Assembly (NCBI GenBank): GCA_026002835.1
Contig: BPGC01000004.1
Coordinates: forward strand, 1-64,000
Length of the DNA stretch: 64,000 bases
Reading direction: 5' to 3'
Source of the DNA: Candidatus Nitrosocaldaceae archaeon
Lineage (GTDB): Archaea; Thermoproteota; Nitrososphaeria; Nitrososphaerales; Nitrosocaldaceae
Below, in pieces: positions 8,757 to 17,480 of this stretch. The position numbers and the translations under genes are program-made. Below the pieces are notes generated by a model. It ran no database searches. It was not told the DNA's origin and worked only from the letters and a program-made list of their open reading frames with translations. Position 1 is the stretch's first letter. The number at the start of each line of letters is the position of its first letter.

Positions 8757-9528
8757 ATTAGAACTGAGAAATATAGTAAAATATTATGAGCAGAATAACG
8801 GTAGAGTTAAAGCTATATGCAATGTAAACCTTAACGTTGAAGATGGAGAGTTTGTATGTTTAGTAGGACCGTCTGGTTGTGGTAAGAGTACATTATTGAA
8901 TATAATTGCTGGTTTAGAACAACCAGATGAAGGTGAGATTATACTAGATGGTAGGCCAATATCTGGCACCAGTCCAGATAGACTCATGGTATTCCAAGAA
9001 GGGGCTCTATTTCCATGGCTTACTGTAATAGATAATGTAGAATTCGGTTTAAAGATAGCTGGTGTAGAGAAGAAGAAGAGAAGAGAGATAGCTATGCATT
9101 ATCTAAGTATGATGCAGTTAGAAAAGTTTGCTGATTCTTATATTTATCAATTATCTATAGGTATGAGACAGCGAGTAGCGATTGCTAGAGCATTAGCTAT
9201 GGATCCAGAGATATTACTTATGGATGAACCTTTCGCTGCCTTAGATGCTCAGACTAGAGATCTGTTATTAGTTGAGTTACAATTATTATGGCAGAAGACT
9301 AGGAAGACTATATTGTTTGTAACTCATACAATAGGAGAATCTGTATGTTTAGGTGATAGAGTTATAGTATTTACACACAGACCAGCTACTATAAAGAAGG
9401 AGCTTAAGATAGATTATAGAAGACCTCGACTTATGGAAGACCCAAACTTGAACAAATACTCTAGTATGGTATTAGAAGCTTTAAAGAGTGAAGTTATAGC
9501 AGCTATGAAGGAAGAGAAGAATGAGTAA
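8743..9528 (+). CDS. ABC transporter ATP-binding protein, nitrate/sulfonate type
   Basis: A 261-aa ATPase with Walker A GPSGCGKST, a Q-loop (FQEGALFPWLT), the signature LSIGMRQRV, Walker B ILLMDEPF and an H-loop (VTHTIGE). LSIGM replaces the more usual LSGGM. The Q-loop and FPWLT are typical of SsuB/TauB/NrtD-type subunits. It powers import of the ligand bound by the upstream protein. The start overlaps the upstream gene by 14 nt, with three consecutive possible ATGs. Confidence 0.95.
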   Translation: MMMAKLELRNIVKYYEQNNGRVKAICNVNLNVEDGEFVCLVGPSGCGKSTLLNIIAGLEQPDEGEIILDGRPISGTSPDRLMVFQEGALFPWLTVIDNVEFGLKIAGVEKKKRREIAMHYLSMMQLEKFADSYIYQLSIGMRQRVAIARALAMDPEILLMDEPFAALDAQTRDLLLVELQLLWQKTRKTILFVTHTIGESVCLGDRVIVFTHRPATIKKELKIDYRRPRLMEDPNLNKYSSMVLEALKSEVIAAMKEEKNE

Positions 9529-10288
9529 GATAATAAGATCATCAATAATAAAAAAACTGATATTCTATGCTATAATAGTTATTATCTGGCATAGCATCTA
9601 TCTAGCAGATATAGTTCCAGAATTGATATTACCATCTCCATTCCAAGTTGGCGAGAGTTTAGGATTATTAATAATAAATGGAACTTTGCCATATGCTATA
9701 GGAACTAGTTTTATAAGATTGCTAATAGGATTTATCATTGCAATAAGTATAGGTTTTGCTTTAGGCTATTATATGGCTAAATATAAAACTGTTTATGATA
9801 CTTTAGGTTCATTGGTATTAGGTTTACAGTCTATACCTAGCATGGCATGGGTACCAATAGGCTTAATATGGTTTGGAATAAATGATATGGGTATAATATT
9901 TGTCATAATTGCTAGTACTATATTCTCAGTAGCAATGTCAACTTATACTGGAATAAAGAATGTTCCTCCTATATATATAAAAGCAGCTACAAATATGGGA
10001 GCGAAAGGTTTTACATTATTATATGAAGTTGTTCTACCAGCAGCTCTGCCATACCTAATATCAGGATTGAGACAAGCATGGTCATTCGCTTGGAGAGGCT
10101 TAATAAGCGCAGAGATGCTTTTTGCATTATTAGGAGTAGGATTCTTACTTATAGCTGCTAGGAATATATATAATATGGCTCAAGTTATAGCTATAATGCT
10201 AGTTATAATGGGTATAGGATTAGCTATGGATAGTCTTATATTCTCTAGAATAGAGAGAAAGATAGCTGCTAGATATGGCATGAGATAA
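9521..10288 (+). CDS. ABC transporter permease, nitrate/sulfonate type
   Basis: A 255-aa integral membrane subunit with about six helices and the cytoplasmic EAA loop (EVVLPAALPYLISGLRQAW), matching SsuC/TauC-like permeases. PSPFQVGESL near the N-terminus is also typical. The gene overlaps the ATPase by 8 nt. It forms the pore of the importer encoded by 7749-10288. Confidence 0.95.
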   Translation: MSKIIRSSIIKKLIFYAIIVIIWHSIYLADIVPELILPSPFQVGESLGLLIINGTLPYAIGTSFIRLLIGFIIAISIGFALGYYMAKYKTVYDTLGSLVLGLQSIPSMAWVPIGLIWFGINDMGIIFVIIASTIFSVAMSTYTGIKNVPPIYIKAATNMGAKGFTLLYEVVLPAALPYLISGLRQAWSFAWRGLISAEMLFALLGVGFLLIAARNIYNMAQVIAIMLVIMGIGLAMDSLIFSRIERKIAARYGMR

Positions 10289-10310
10289 TATAAACAGATA
10301 AATATGATCA

Positions 10311-11093
10311 ATGTCTTTAAAAATATTCAACTTGAGACTAGATAATAAAGTTGCACTAATAACTGGTGCTACTGGAAGTATAGGAAATAGTATCTCTAGA
10401 TTATTTGCTAAAGAGGGTGCATCTCTAATATTATTAGGAAGAAATCAGAATAAACTTAAGAGTTTATCTACGGAATTAACATCTAAATACAATATAGAAG
10501 TATTTCCAATTAGAACTGATATAACAGATGAAGAAGAGGTTCAAGCTGCGGTTAATTTATCCATAAATAAGTTTGATAGGATAGATATATTAATTAATAA
10601 TGCTGGTTTTACAAATGATCCAATTGAGTTCCATAAAACTACAGATGATCTATGGCAGCAATTGATAGATACTAACCTTATAGGAACATTTAGAGTTACT
10701 AGAGCTGTATTACCATTCATGATGGAGAGGAAATATGGATCTATAGTTAACATATCCTCAGTAGCTGGTATGAGAGCTATGGAGAAAGTCCCATTGGCAG
10801 TTTATAATTCAACCAAGGCTGGAGTTATAATGTTTACAAAGAGTATAGCATTAGAATATGCTGAATATAATATAAGATGTAACTGTGTATGCCCAGGAAC
10901 TGTTAGAAGCAAGTTCTTAGAACCATACTTGGAGGATGAACAAGCAAGGAAGGTATTAAATGCTGCTCAACCTTTAGGAAGAATTGGAGAACCAGATGAT
11001 GTAACATATGGCATATTATATCTAGCATCTGATGAAGCTAGTTGGGTTACTGGAACTATACTAGTAATTGATGGTGGTTTATCTACAAAATAA
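10311..11093 (+). CDS. SDR family oxidoreductase (FabG-like)
   Basis: A 260-aa classical short-chain dehydrogenase/reductase. It has the NAD(P) motif TGATGSIG, NNAG, catalytic Ser in NISSVAG, and YNSTK with both Tyr and Lys; then CVCPGTVRS and the C-terminal TGTILVIDGG. Unlike the SDR at 6961 it looks fully active. Substrate is unknown; 3-oxoacyl-ACP-reductase-like or sugar/alcohol dehydrogenase roles are possible. It follows the transporter by 22 bp and may share its transcript. Confidence 0.9.
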   Translation: MSLKIFNLRLDNKVALITGATGSIGNSISRLFAKEGASLILLGRNQNKLKSLSTELTSKYNIEVFPIRTDITDEEEVQAAVNLSINKFDRIDILINNAGFTNDPIEFHKTTDDLWQQLIDTNLIGTFRVTRAVLPFMMERKYGSIVNISSVAGMRAMEKVPLAVYNSTKAGVIMFTKSIALEYAEYNIRCNCVCPGTVRSKFLEPYLEDEQARKVLNAAQPLGRIGEPDDVTYGILYLASDEASWVTGTILVIDGGLSTK

Positions 11094-11123
11094 ATATTAT
11101 CATAATTTTATTAATATCAATAA

Positions 11124-11221
11124 GCGGGGGTCGCCAAGCCTGGTCAACGGCGTGAGGCTCAGAATAATTATGAGAAACCTCATCCCTTAGGGGTTCGTGG
11201 GTTCAAATCCCACCCCCCGCA
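11124..11221 (+). tRNA. tRNA-Leu(CAG) with a 13-nt intron
   Basis: Acceptor stem GCGGGGG/CCCCCGC plus discriminator A (no encoded CCA), D stem GCC/GGC, anticodon stem TGAGG/CCTCA, long class II variable arm (CCC-TTA-GGG) and T arm GTGGG-TTCAAAT-CCCAC. The anticodon loop reads CTCAGA, then a 13-nt insert, then A, so the anticodon is CAG. The insert follows position 37, and CTCA pairs with TGAG to form the 4-bp helix of a bulge-helix-bulge splice site. The mature tRNA would be 85 nt. Confidence 0.93.
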
Positions 11222-11256
11222 TTAGATAAATTTTAAATTATTTTTATGTTAGAAAT

Positions 11257-11373
11257 ATGATATGTTATATAAACTGTGAAGAGATAAATTTGTTTTACGA
11301 GAGTCATAGAGATAAGAGATATCATCTTATTAAAAGGAATGATACATACTATAGACTTGTTGTTGAGAGTTAA
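11257..11373 (+). CDS. Small protein (38 aa), tentative
   Basis: A 38-codon frame with Cys3 and Cys7 and a charged, aromatic-rich body (YESHRDKRYHLIKRND). A TATA-like ttttaaatta (11231-11240) lies about 25 bp before the ATG, as for other leaderless genes here. No family is recognised. This ORF is the only plausible content I see in the 310-bp stretch between the tRNA and the gene at 11548. Confidence 0.4.
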   Translation: MICYINCEEINLFYESHRDKRYHLIKRNDTYYRLVVES

Positions 11374-11547
11374 AGCTAAATACACGAATATTTATTGGTT
11401 TGACATATTTTCTACTAATATATTTATTAATAATAATAATAACGTTAAAGTTATATTATTAAGGCGTATTCGCATTATTAAATTCAACTCTTCATATAAA
11501 CTTATTTATATTAGTAATGCGATATTTATACTGTGCTTAATTCACAA

Positions 11548-11976
11548 ATGTTAGAAACTGGGAAAGGTATATTCTTACTATTGATGTTAGGTTTCGCTGC
11601 TTTTATAGCTGTAATAGCAGTAATGCATGCATTAGAAGGTCCTCCACCAAAAGAGACTACATATGTTACTCTAGTCTTCATAGATAAAGATAAGGTTAAA
11701 GGTGTATTAGGGATAGGAGGAATAAATTCTACAATAACTATGAGAGGATCTGAGACTTATCATCAGATGCAATTCAGAGTAGTTAATGGCGATGATGAAC
11801 CACATCAATTGGTTATAGAAGGAATTGCTAGCACTAAATTGTTAGAGCCTGGTGATCTTGATACTCTAATGCTTAGTGGAGGAGAGTATGGAAAATACAA
11901 GTATTATGATGCTATAACTAATACAACATTAGGAGAGTTCTGGATATTAAGAGTAAGCGCTTTAGATGATATGTAA
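11548..11976 (+). CDS. Membrane-anchored cupredoxin-like protein
   Basis: A protein of about 142 aa with one N-terminal membrane helix and an extracytoplasmic beta-rich domain. FRVVNGDDEPHQLVIEGI followed by LEPGDLDTLML resembles the beta-sandwich of cupredoxins and COX2-like domains, which are abundant in thaumarchaea. One His (in EPHQL) could be a ligand, but the usual C-terminal Cys-x-His-x-Met copper cluster is absent (YYDAITNTTLGEFWIL), so blue-copper function is doubtful. A GTG at 11533 is an alternative start. TATA-like elements lie at 11501-11510 and 11521-11530. Confidence 0.65.
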   Translation: MLETGKGIFLLLMLGFAAFIAVIAVMHALEGPPPKETTYVTLVFIDKDKVKGVLGIGGINSTITMRGSETYHQMQFRVVNGDDEPHQLVIEGIASTKLLEPGDLDTLMLSGGEYGKYKYYDAITNTTLGEFWILRVSALDDM

Positions 11977-11981
11977 AAATA

Positions 11982-12995
11982 TTAGAGGTTGATGCAACCT
12001 CTTCCTACAATCTTTCCTTCTCTTAATTCTTTCAAGCCATCGTTTATCTGATCTAAACTATAATGCTTGCTAACAATACTCTTTATTCTATTACTGCTAG
12101 CCAACCATACAAGTTCTTCTAATTCATTCTTTGTTCCTACTAACGATCCTAATACTGATAACTCTTTTAATACAAAGAGCTGAGGATTTATGCTTATAGG
12201 CTTATTCGATACTCCAACTAATACAATCTTTCCTCCATTAGCAATTATCTTCTGGCTATTTGCTATCGATTGCTCATTAACAACAAAATCGAATATTATA
12301 TCTGCTCCTAATCCATCAGTAATCTTCTTGACCTCTTTAATATTATTAGCATTTACTGTATAATCTGCTCCTAACTCTTCTGCTAATCTTAGTTTATCAT
12401 CACTTCTGCTTATGGCTATGGTCTTTGCACCACTAGCCTTTGCAATCTGTAATGTGTATAAACCAACTCCTCCAGTGCCATATACTGCTATAGTATCTGC
12501 TAACTCTGTATCTGCTATACTCTTTACTGCATGATATGCAGTTATACCAGCACAACCTAGCGTAGCTGCAAAGTCAATTGCTAGATCATCTGGTATTCTA
12601 ACTAATCTATCTGCATCAACCTTACAGTATTCAGCATAGCCTCCATCAGCACTAAAGCCATACTCTGGTCTAGTAAACTGATTTATACATTGCATGCCTT
12701 TACCCTCTAAGCAATATTTACACTTTCCACAAGGATTCATAAAATGTACTAAAACCTTCTCTCCTTTACTAAAACCAGAGTTTGTTCCTGCTTCATGAAC
12801 CTCACCAGCTATCTCATGACCTAGAGTTAATGGAAGGTTAGTTGGTATAACTCCATCTATTACATGTATATCACTATAGCACATACCAGCTGCTTTAACT
12901 TTTATAACAACTTCATCTTCTTTCTCAATAGTTGGTATTGGTATATCTTCTAACTTTAGAGCATCTTTTAATGTATATAACCTAGCAGCTTTCAT
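11982..12995 (-). CDS. Zinc-dependent alcohol dehydrogenase (MDR family)
   Basis: A 337-aa medium-chain dehydrogenase. Catalytic zinc ligands Cys39 (GMCYSD) and His60-Glu61 (GHEIAGEV) are present, as is the four-Cys structural zinc lobe (CGKCKYCLEGKGMQC). The NAD(P)-binding segment is VYGTGGVGLYTLQ. It oxidises an alcohol or reduces an aldehyde; the substrate is not readable. It is convergent with the cupredoxin-like gene (5-bp gap). Confidence 0.93.
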   Translation of the reverse strand: MKAARLYTLKDALKLEDIPIPTIEKEDEVVIKVKAAGMCYSDIHVIDGVIPTNLPLTLGHEIAGEVHEAGTNSGFSKGEKVLVHFMNPCGKCKYCLEGKGMQCINQFTRPEYGFSADGGYAEYCKVDADRLVRIPDDLAIDFAATLGCAGITAYHAVKSIADTELADTIAVYGTGGVGLYTLQIAKASGAKTIAISRSDDKLRLAEELGADYTVNANNIKEVKKITDGLGADIIFDFVVNEQSIANSQKIIANGGKIVLVGVSNKPISINPQLFVLKELSVLGSLVGTKNELEELVWLASSNRIKSIVSKHYSLDQINDGLKELREGKIVGRGCINL

Positions 12996-13024
12996 ATCAT
13001 CGTATAAATCATAGCATAATTAAT

Positions 13025-13153
13025 TTATTTTGTATCACAAGAGCATCCATCTTCTAAAGATATCATTGCATTTATGCCATATCTCTTCATACAATTAGAG
13101 CATATACTTTCTCCTTCGTCTATTTTAGTATTACAGAATGAACATACTTTCAT
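13025..13153 (-). CDS. Small zinc-ribbon protein (42 aa)
   Basis: A 42-aa frame with CSFC and CSNC pairs 14 residues apart (Cys4, Cys7, Cys18, Cys21), the spacing of a zinc ribbon, plus a C-terminal CSC. It lies 29 bp upstream of the alcohol dehydrogenase on the same strand. Such microproteins are common in thaumarchaea; a nucleic-acid or protein-binding role is only inferred. Confidence 0.7.
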   Translation of the reverse strand: MKVCSFCNTKIDEGESICSNCMKRYGINAMISLEDGCSCDTK

Positions 13154-13227
13154 ATATCAATATAATAATAGCGTGGCAAAAAATCTTTCTGTTAAGGTTT
13201 TAATATAATGTTAGAAGATAGGTAGAT

Positions 13228-13773
13228 ATGGCAAGAACGTTATCTATGCAGAAACTGAAGAAGGGAGATAAAGCACCGAACTTTAGATTGTTAGGAGTAG
13301 ATGGCAAGTATTATACATTAGATGATTTTAATGCTGATGCATTATTGATTGTATTTATGTGCAACCATTGTCCATTTGTACATGCTAGACTAGATGATAT
13401 TAAAGAGTTACAAGAAAAGTTCAAGGATAGATTACAAGTAATTGGTATAAATAGCAACGATCCAAATTATGAAGGAGAAGGATACGAGAATATGAAAAAG
13501 TTCGCTGAAGAGAAGCAACTAAACTTTCCATATCTGTTTGATGAAACGCAAGAGGTAGCAAGAGCATATGGAGCAACTTGTACCCCAGATCCATTCCTAT
13601 TTGATAAAGATAAGAGGTTAGTATTCCATGGAAGGATAAACGATGCTATGGATCCAGAGGCAAAGCCTACTATTCCTGTAATGGAGATAAATATAAGGAA
13701 GTTATTGAATGGTGAAGAGATAGAGAAAGACTTCGATCCATCTATAGGCTGTTCTATAAAATGGAAGGACTGA
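13228..13773 (+). CDS. Thioredoxin-fold protein with CNHCP motif (AhpC/ResA-like)
   Basis: A 181-aa redoxin with APNFRLLGVDGK, DALLIVFMCNHCPFV (CxxC), then INSNDPNYEGEGYENM and TCTPDPFLFDKDKRL. This matches the thioredoxin-family group carrying CNHCP in the active site. No signal peptide, so it is cytoplasmic. Likely role: thiol-disulfide exchange or peroxide reduction. Confidence 0.88.
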   Translation: MARTLSMQKLKKGDKAPNFRLLGVDGKYYTLDDFNADALLIVFMCNHCPFVHARLDDIKELQEKFKDRLQVIGINSNDPNYEGEGYENMKKFAEEKQLNFPYLFDETQEVARAYGATCTPDPFLFDKDKRLVFHGRINDAMDPEAKPTIPVMEINIRKLLNGEEIEKDFDPSIGCSIKWKD

Positions 13774-13808
13774 TATAATTTTTATATTTTTATTATTGAA
13801 AGGTTAGT

Positions 13809-14078
13809 ATGAATAATGAACAGATAAGAAGCATCTTAAGCCAACTAGGCATGTTCTTGATAAAGAAGAGTAAAGAGTTAGATGAAGAAGAGGTTAAAGA
13901 ATGGATGAGTGCATGGGAGACTAGAAGTAGTGATGGGATAAACGTTGTATTAACAATACTCTTAACCGAGAGTGAAGAAGATACAAAGATATTAAAGAAC
14001 AAGATAAATGAGTTTGCTGCAGTAACAAAGATAGATTTAGCATTATACAATATGGAAGCAAACTCTTATAATGCATGA
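13809..14078 (+). CDS. Hypothetical 89-aa protein
   Basis: A small acidic helical protein of unrecognised family. It begins after a short T-rich stretch with gaaaggt upstream as a possible ribosome-binding site, and lies 15 bp before the PhoU-like gene, probably in the same transcript. A role linked to phosphate signalling is a guess from position only. Confidence 0.7.
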   Translation: MNNEQIRSILSQLGMFLIKKSKELDEEEVKEWMSAWETRSSDGINVVLTILLTESEEDTKILKNKINEFAAVTKIDLALYNMEANSYNA

Positions 14079-14093
14079 AGATAGATAAGATAT

Positions 14094-14723
14094 ATGCCAA
14101 GATTGATGGATATAGGCTTGGAGAGATTGAGCAATCTATTGCAAGATATGGCTAAATTATCTGAGGAATGTGTTAATATGGCAATAGATGCTTATCTAAA
14201 AGATAGAGATGCTGCAAAAGATCTTTATGAACAATCAAGCAAACTATTGATATTAAATAGCGAGGTTAACGATTTGGCAACTGAACTGCTTATAAGGTAT
14301 CAACCAGTTGCATCGGATCTAAGGTATATAAGAGCATGTTTAGAGGCATCAAATGGTTTGTCAAGGTTTGGAAGGTATGCATATGATATTGCAGTAGTTA
14401 GATCACAGATAGGAGAGTTGTCTCATTGTGATAATTCCTTAATTATTAAAACGAGTGAGCATGTTAAGAAGATGATTCATGATAGTATTAAAGCATTTAA
14501 CGAACGTGATATAGCATTGGCTAGGAAGGTTAGAGAAAGTGATGATCTTGTAGATGCATTATACAAGCAGAATATTAGAAGTATGTTAGAAGGTAATATG
14601 GATATCAGATGTGCTATAGCATCTACTTTGATAATGCGATATTTAGAAAGAATTGCGGATCATGCTGTATATATAAGTGATCTAGTAAAATATATAGTAA
14701 CTGGAGAGAAAGAGTATATCTAA
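14094..14723 (+). CDS. PhoU-domain protein
   Basis: A 209-aa all-helical protein with two PhoU-type three-helix repeats. The first covers residues 1-105 (LERLSNLLQDMAKLSEECV, DLRYIRACLEASNGLSRFG); the second ends in IMRYLERIADHAVYISDLV, the metal-site helix. PhoU proteins modulate phosphate uptake and signalling, usually next to Pst genes; none are adjacent here, so the partner is unknown. Confidence 0.88.
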   Translation: MPRLMDIGLERLSNLLQDMAKLSEECVNMAIDAYLKDRDAAKDLYEQSSKLLILNSEVNDLATELLIRYQPVASDLRYIRACLEASNGLSRFGRYAYDIAVVRSQIGELSHCDNSLIIKTSEHVKKMIHDSIKAFNERDIALARKVRESDDLVDALYKQNIRSMLEGNMDIRCAIASTLIMRYLERIADHAVYISDLVKYIVTGEKEYI

Positions 14724-14724
14724 A

Positions 14725-15471
14725 TTATCTCCATTCATCTTTAATATTATATTTGCTCTCAATCAATTTGCTTACTCTACTTGTAATCTTCTTTATGCTA
14801 CTCTCAATCCTTTCCTTTGGATTTAGAACTATATCTTCTAACTCTTTCTTTATAACGAAATCGCATATTATCATAATCTCAGTACCATTTCCTAAATCAG
14901 TAAATGTTTCTACTATCCTACTTCCTTCAAGATAACCAGATAATATCTCTATCTCATGAACTGCTGGAGGATGCATCGTATGTTTTGTTAATTGTTTAAA
15001 TACTATACCTTCAATGCTTAACTCTTCTTCAATTATTTTTGTGTTATCACTACTGTTGATTATATCAATAGATTTTATATACTCTGGCAATTCATTTTGC
15101 AGATTCTTAAAATTGGTTACGAATGAGTATACATAATCTCTAGGAGTTTTTATAAATGCAGACAATACAATCTTGAACTTTTTACTCTCGCTAGCGGTTA
15201 ATGATAAGCTTTTAGCCATATCTATTATATTTATCCTTCCTTGATGAATCTTGCTATCAGTTAATAATAGATGTAAAATGTTATCTATCTTGTTCTTGTC
15301 TACTATAAATTCTATGTTCGCAGTATTAGTTGTATCAAACATTTTATCTTTCTTCGGCTTTATATTTTCAGATGGTATAACAGTAATATCTTCTATTCCT
15401 TCAATAGATAATAACTTTTCAAGCACATAATGTAGTATATCTCTATCAATTATTATCTCTATCTTCAGCAT
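14725..15471 (-). CDS. Two-domain protein: ferredoxin-fold N-domain plus SRPBCC (CoxG/polyketide cyclase-like) domain
   Basis: 248 aa. Residues 1-85 look like a small alpha/beta sensor domain (KIEIIIDRDILHYVLEKLL, then a second half ending HQGRINII) resembling PII/ACT-type folds. Residues 98-240 are an SRPBCC domain: VLSAFIKTPRDYVYSFVTN, then VKQL-like TKHTMHPPAVHEIEILSG, GSRIVETFTDLGNGTEI. The second half resembles the stand-alone SRPBCC protein at 27075. SRPBCC domains bind hydrophobic ligands. The stop is 1 bp from the convergent PhoU-like gene. Confidence 0.75.
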   Translation of the reverse strand: MLKIEIIIDRDILHYVLEKLLSIEGIEDITVIPSENIKPKKDKMFDTTNTANIEFIVDKNKIDNILHLLLTDSKIHQGRINIIDMAKSLSLTASESKKFKIVLSAFIKTPRDYVYSFVTNFKNLQNELPEYIKSIDIINSSDNTKIIEEELSIEGIVFKQLTKHTMHPPAVHEIEILSGYLEGSRIVETFTDLGNGTEIMIICDFVIKKELEDIVLNPKERIESSIKKITSRVSKLIESKYNIKDEWR

Positions 15472-15511
15472 AAGGAACGTTAATTTACTTTATTAATTAA
15501 ATGTATACTTT

Positions 15512-15585
15512 GGGAGCGTGGGCTAGTTTGGCATGCTTCGAGCCTCGGGCGCTCGAGGTCGGGGGTTCAAATCCCCTCGCTCCCA
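15512..15585 (+). tRNA. tRNA-Pro(CGG)
   Basis: A 74-nt cloverleaf: acceptor GGGAGCG/CGCTCCC, D arm from GGC, anticodon stem CGAGC/GCTCG with loop CTCGGGC (anticodon CGG, G37), T arm GGGGG-TTCAAAT-CCCCT, discriminator A, no encoded CCA and no intron. A T-rich element (actttattaatt) lies about 20 bp upstream. Its last 19 nt overlap the 3' end of the antiporter gene on the other strand. Confidence 0.95.
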
Positions 15586-17360
15586 TCCTCTTTCTTCTCA
15601 TCGCTAAATAATGAAGATATTATACCTTTTTCTAATCTTTTATGAATAACAAAAAATGTATCAATAAATAGATACACAAATATAGATAATGATATTATAG
15701 ACGATATAGGCAGTAATAATTCAATATCCGTTGCTACAGAAATTGATGGTATCATAAAACTTGAAACTAACAATACTACAGTTGCAGTAACGATATTCCT
15801 AATTATTCGATGTAGATGATTTGTGCTTCCGGTAATCATTCTAGTACTAACAACTCTAGTCTGGAAACTTTCAAAGATTGATTCGGTAACCTCTCCAGCT
15901 TTACCAAATATATTAAATATTGGGTAAGCTATCATAGCTAATATTATAATCAGTTTAAATATATCATATGGAATTATCTGTAGGGCATAGAACATATCGT
16001 ATAGAATTAGTAAAAACTCTTCTAGTATTGACAACATTGCTAGAATGGTTACAATGATTGCTATATTAGCAAATACTCTTGGTAAAATCTTCTTCATTTG
16101 ATTATTCTCAGTTTTTTGAGAAAATATTAGATTTCTGAATAATGAACCGACAAACTCTAATGGAGCAAATGCTTTAGATGGAAATATAGTTCTAGCATCC
16201 ATTATGGTAGGCAAGATCCTCAGAATTAATGGTACGATTATCATAGTTACTAGCGATACCATCATGGTTAATGGTAATAATGCAGCCTTTGCAACTCCTA
16301 GATCTATACCTTGTTTTGCTATAATAAATGAGAACTCTCCTCTTGGAACCATCATTGAGCCTATTGTAGATGCTCCAGCTCTGTCATGCCCAACAATAGT
16401 TGCTCCTATATAATTACCTACAAACTTTCCTATTACTGCTATTATAACTAAAGGTATTGCTGTAAGTATATGCTCTGGGAATACTGTAATATCTATAAGC
16501 ATGCCTATTGATATAAAGAATATAGTTCCAAAGAAATCTCTTAATGGTAATACTTTATGTGTTATGGCCTCGGATTTTGGAGCAGATGAGATCATCATAC
16601 CCATTAAGAATGCTCCAATTGCTACACTTAAGCCTAGATAATTTGCTAGAAATGCTAAACCAAATCCTAATGCTAATGCTGCTAGAAATGGTGCCTCATC
16701 TATATCAGTTCTATTAATATAATTTATTATCTTTGGAACAACCTTCAAGCCAATAACCAATGTAACTATAAAGAATGCTAATGTTTGTGCTACTATAATA
16801 CCTATATTGATAAAGTCTAATGTTTCTCCTCCTTGTGCTATATCTCCAAGTATAACTAATATCAATACAGCAGCTATATCTTCAACTATTAGAGTCCCAA
16901 TTATAGTACTAGCCTCTCTAGTATGAAGTATACCTGCATCATGTAACAGTTTTAGAATAACCGCAGTGCTACTTATAGCTAAAACTCCAGCAAGATATAA
17001 GGATTCAAGCACTCCCCAGCCTATTAGAGTGCCTATAATAAATCCTAGTAAGAACATTATTGATTGTTCTATCAAACCTACAATAAGCATTGTACTCCCT
17101 ATACTTCTTAATTTTTCAAAGCTAAATTCCAACCCTAATACAAATAATAATATAACTATGCCTAATTCAGCAAAGAGATCTATAAGTTCTAGATTAGTTA
17201 TGAAACCAAAACCATATGGACCTACCGCTATGCCTAATAATATAAATCCTAATACAGGAGGCATACCTATCTTTCTTATTACTGTGCTAATTGCTATAGC
17301 ACCACCTAGCAACAAAGCCAACCATGATAATAACTCTGATAGGCTAGGTATCTCTGACAT
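15567..17360 (-). CDS. Kef-type cation/proton antiporter (CPA2 family)
   Basis: A 597-aa membrane protein. Residues 1-385 form the CPA2 Na+/H+ exchanger core (PPVLGFILLGIAVGPYGFG, ELGIVILLFVLGLEFS, LAISSTAVILKLL, MMVPRGEFSFIIA). The C-terminal 200 residues add about four more helices where classical KefB/C would have a TrkA-N domain, which is absent. Likely role: K+ or Na+/H+ exchange. The only in-frame stop lies inside the T arm of the opposite-strand tRNA-Pro, so its last residues are encoded by tRNA sequence. Confidence 0.92.
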   Translation of the reverse strand: MSEIPSLSELLSWLALLLGGAIAISTVIRKIGMPPVLGFILLGIAVGPYGFGFITNLELIDLFAELGIVILLFVLGLEFSFEKLRSIGSTMLIVGLIEQSIMFLLGFIIGTLIGWGVLESLYLAGVLAISSTAVILKLLHDAGILHTREASTIIGTLIVEDIAAVLILVILGDIAQGGETLDFINIGIIVAQTLAFFIVTLVIGLKVVPKIINYINRTDIDEAPFLAALALGFGLAFLANYLGLSVAIGAFLMGMMISSAPKSEAITHKVLPLRDFFGTIFFISIGMLIDITVFPEHILTAIPLVIIAVIGKFVGNYIGATIVGHDRAGASTIGSMMVPRGEFSFIIAKQGIDLGVAKAALLPLTMMVSLVTMIIVPLILRILPTIMDARTIFPSKAFAPLEFVGSLFRNLIFSQKTENNQMKKILPRVFANIAIIVTILAMLSILEEFLLILYDMFYALQIIPYDIFKLIIILAMIAYPIFNIFGKAGEVTESIFESFQTRVVSTRMITGSTNHLHRIIRNIVTATVVLLVSSFMIPSISVATDIELLLPISSIISLSIFVYLFIDTFFVIHKRLEKGIISSLFSDEKKEDGSEGI

Positions 17361-17480
17361 TACCTAGAATATGACTATACCCTATATTAATTACAAACAG
17401 TTATCAAAATTAATCATTTAATTAATTATTATCATACTAATAAAGATACATTTAATTACTCTCCTTATATAGATAATAAT

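Noticed and set aside
11339..11554. 71-codon frame before the cupredoxin-like gene
   Set aside because: Ile/Asn-rich AT-driven sequence with no domain; it overlaps two better candidates.
15512..15585. tRNA-Pro as integration site of an element
   Set aside because: No integrase or partial tRNA copy is seen nearby; flanking genes are ordinary host genes.
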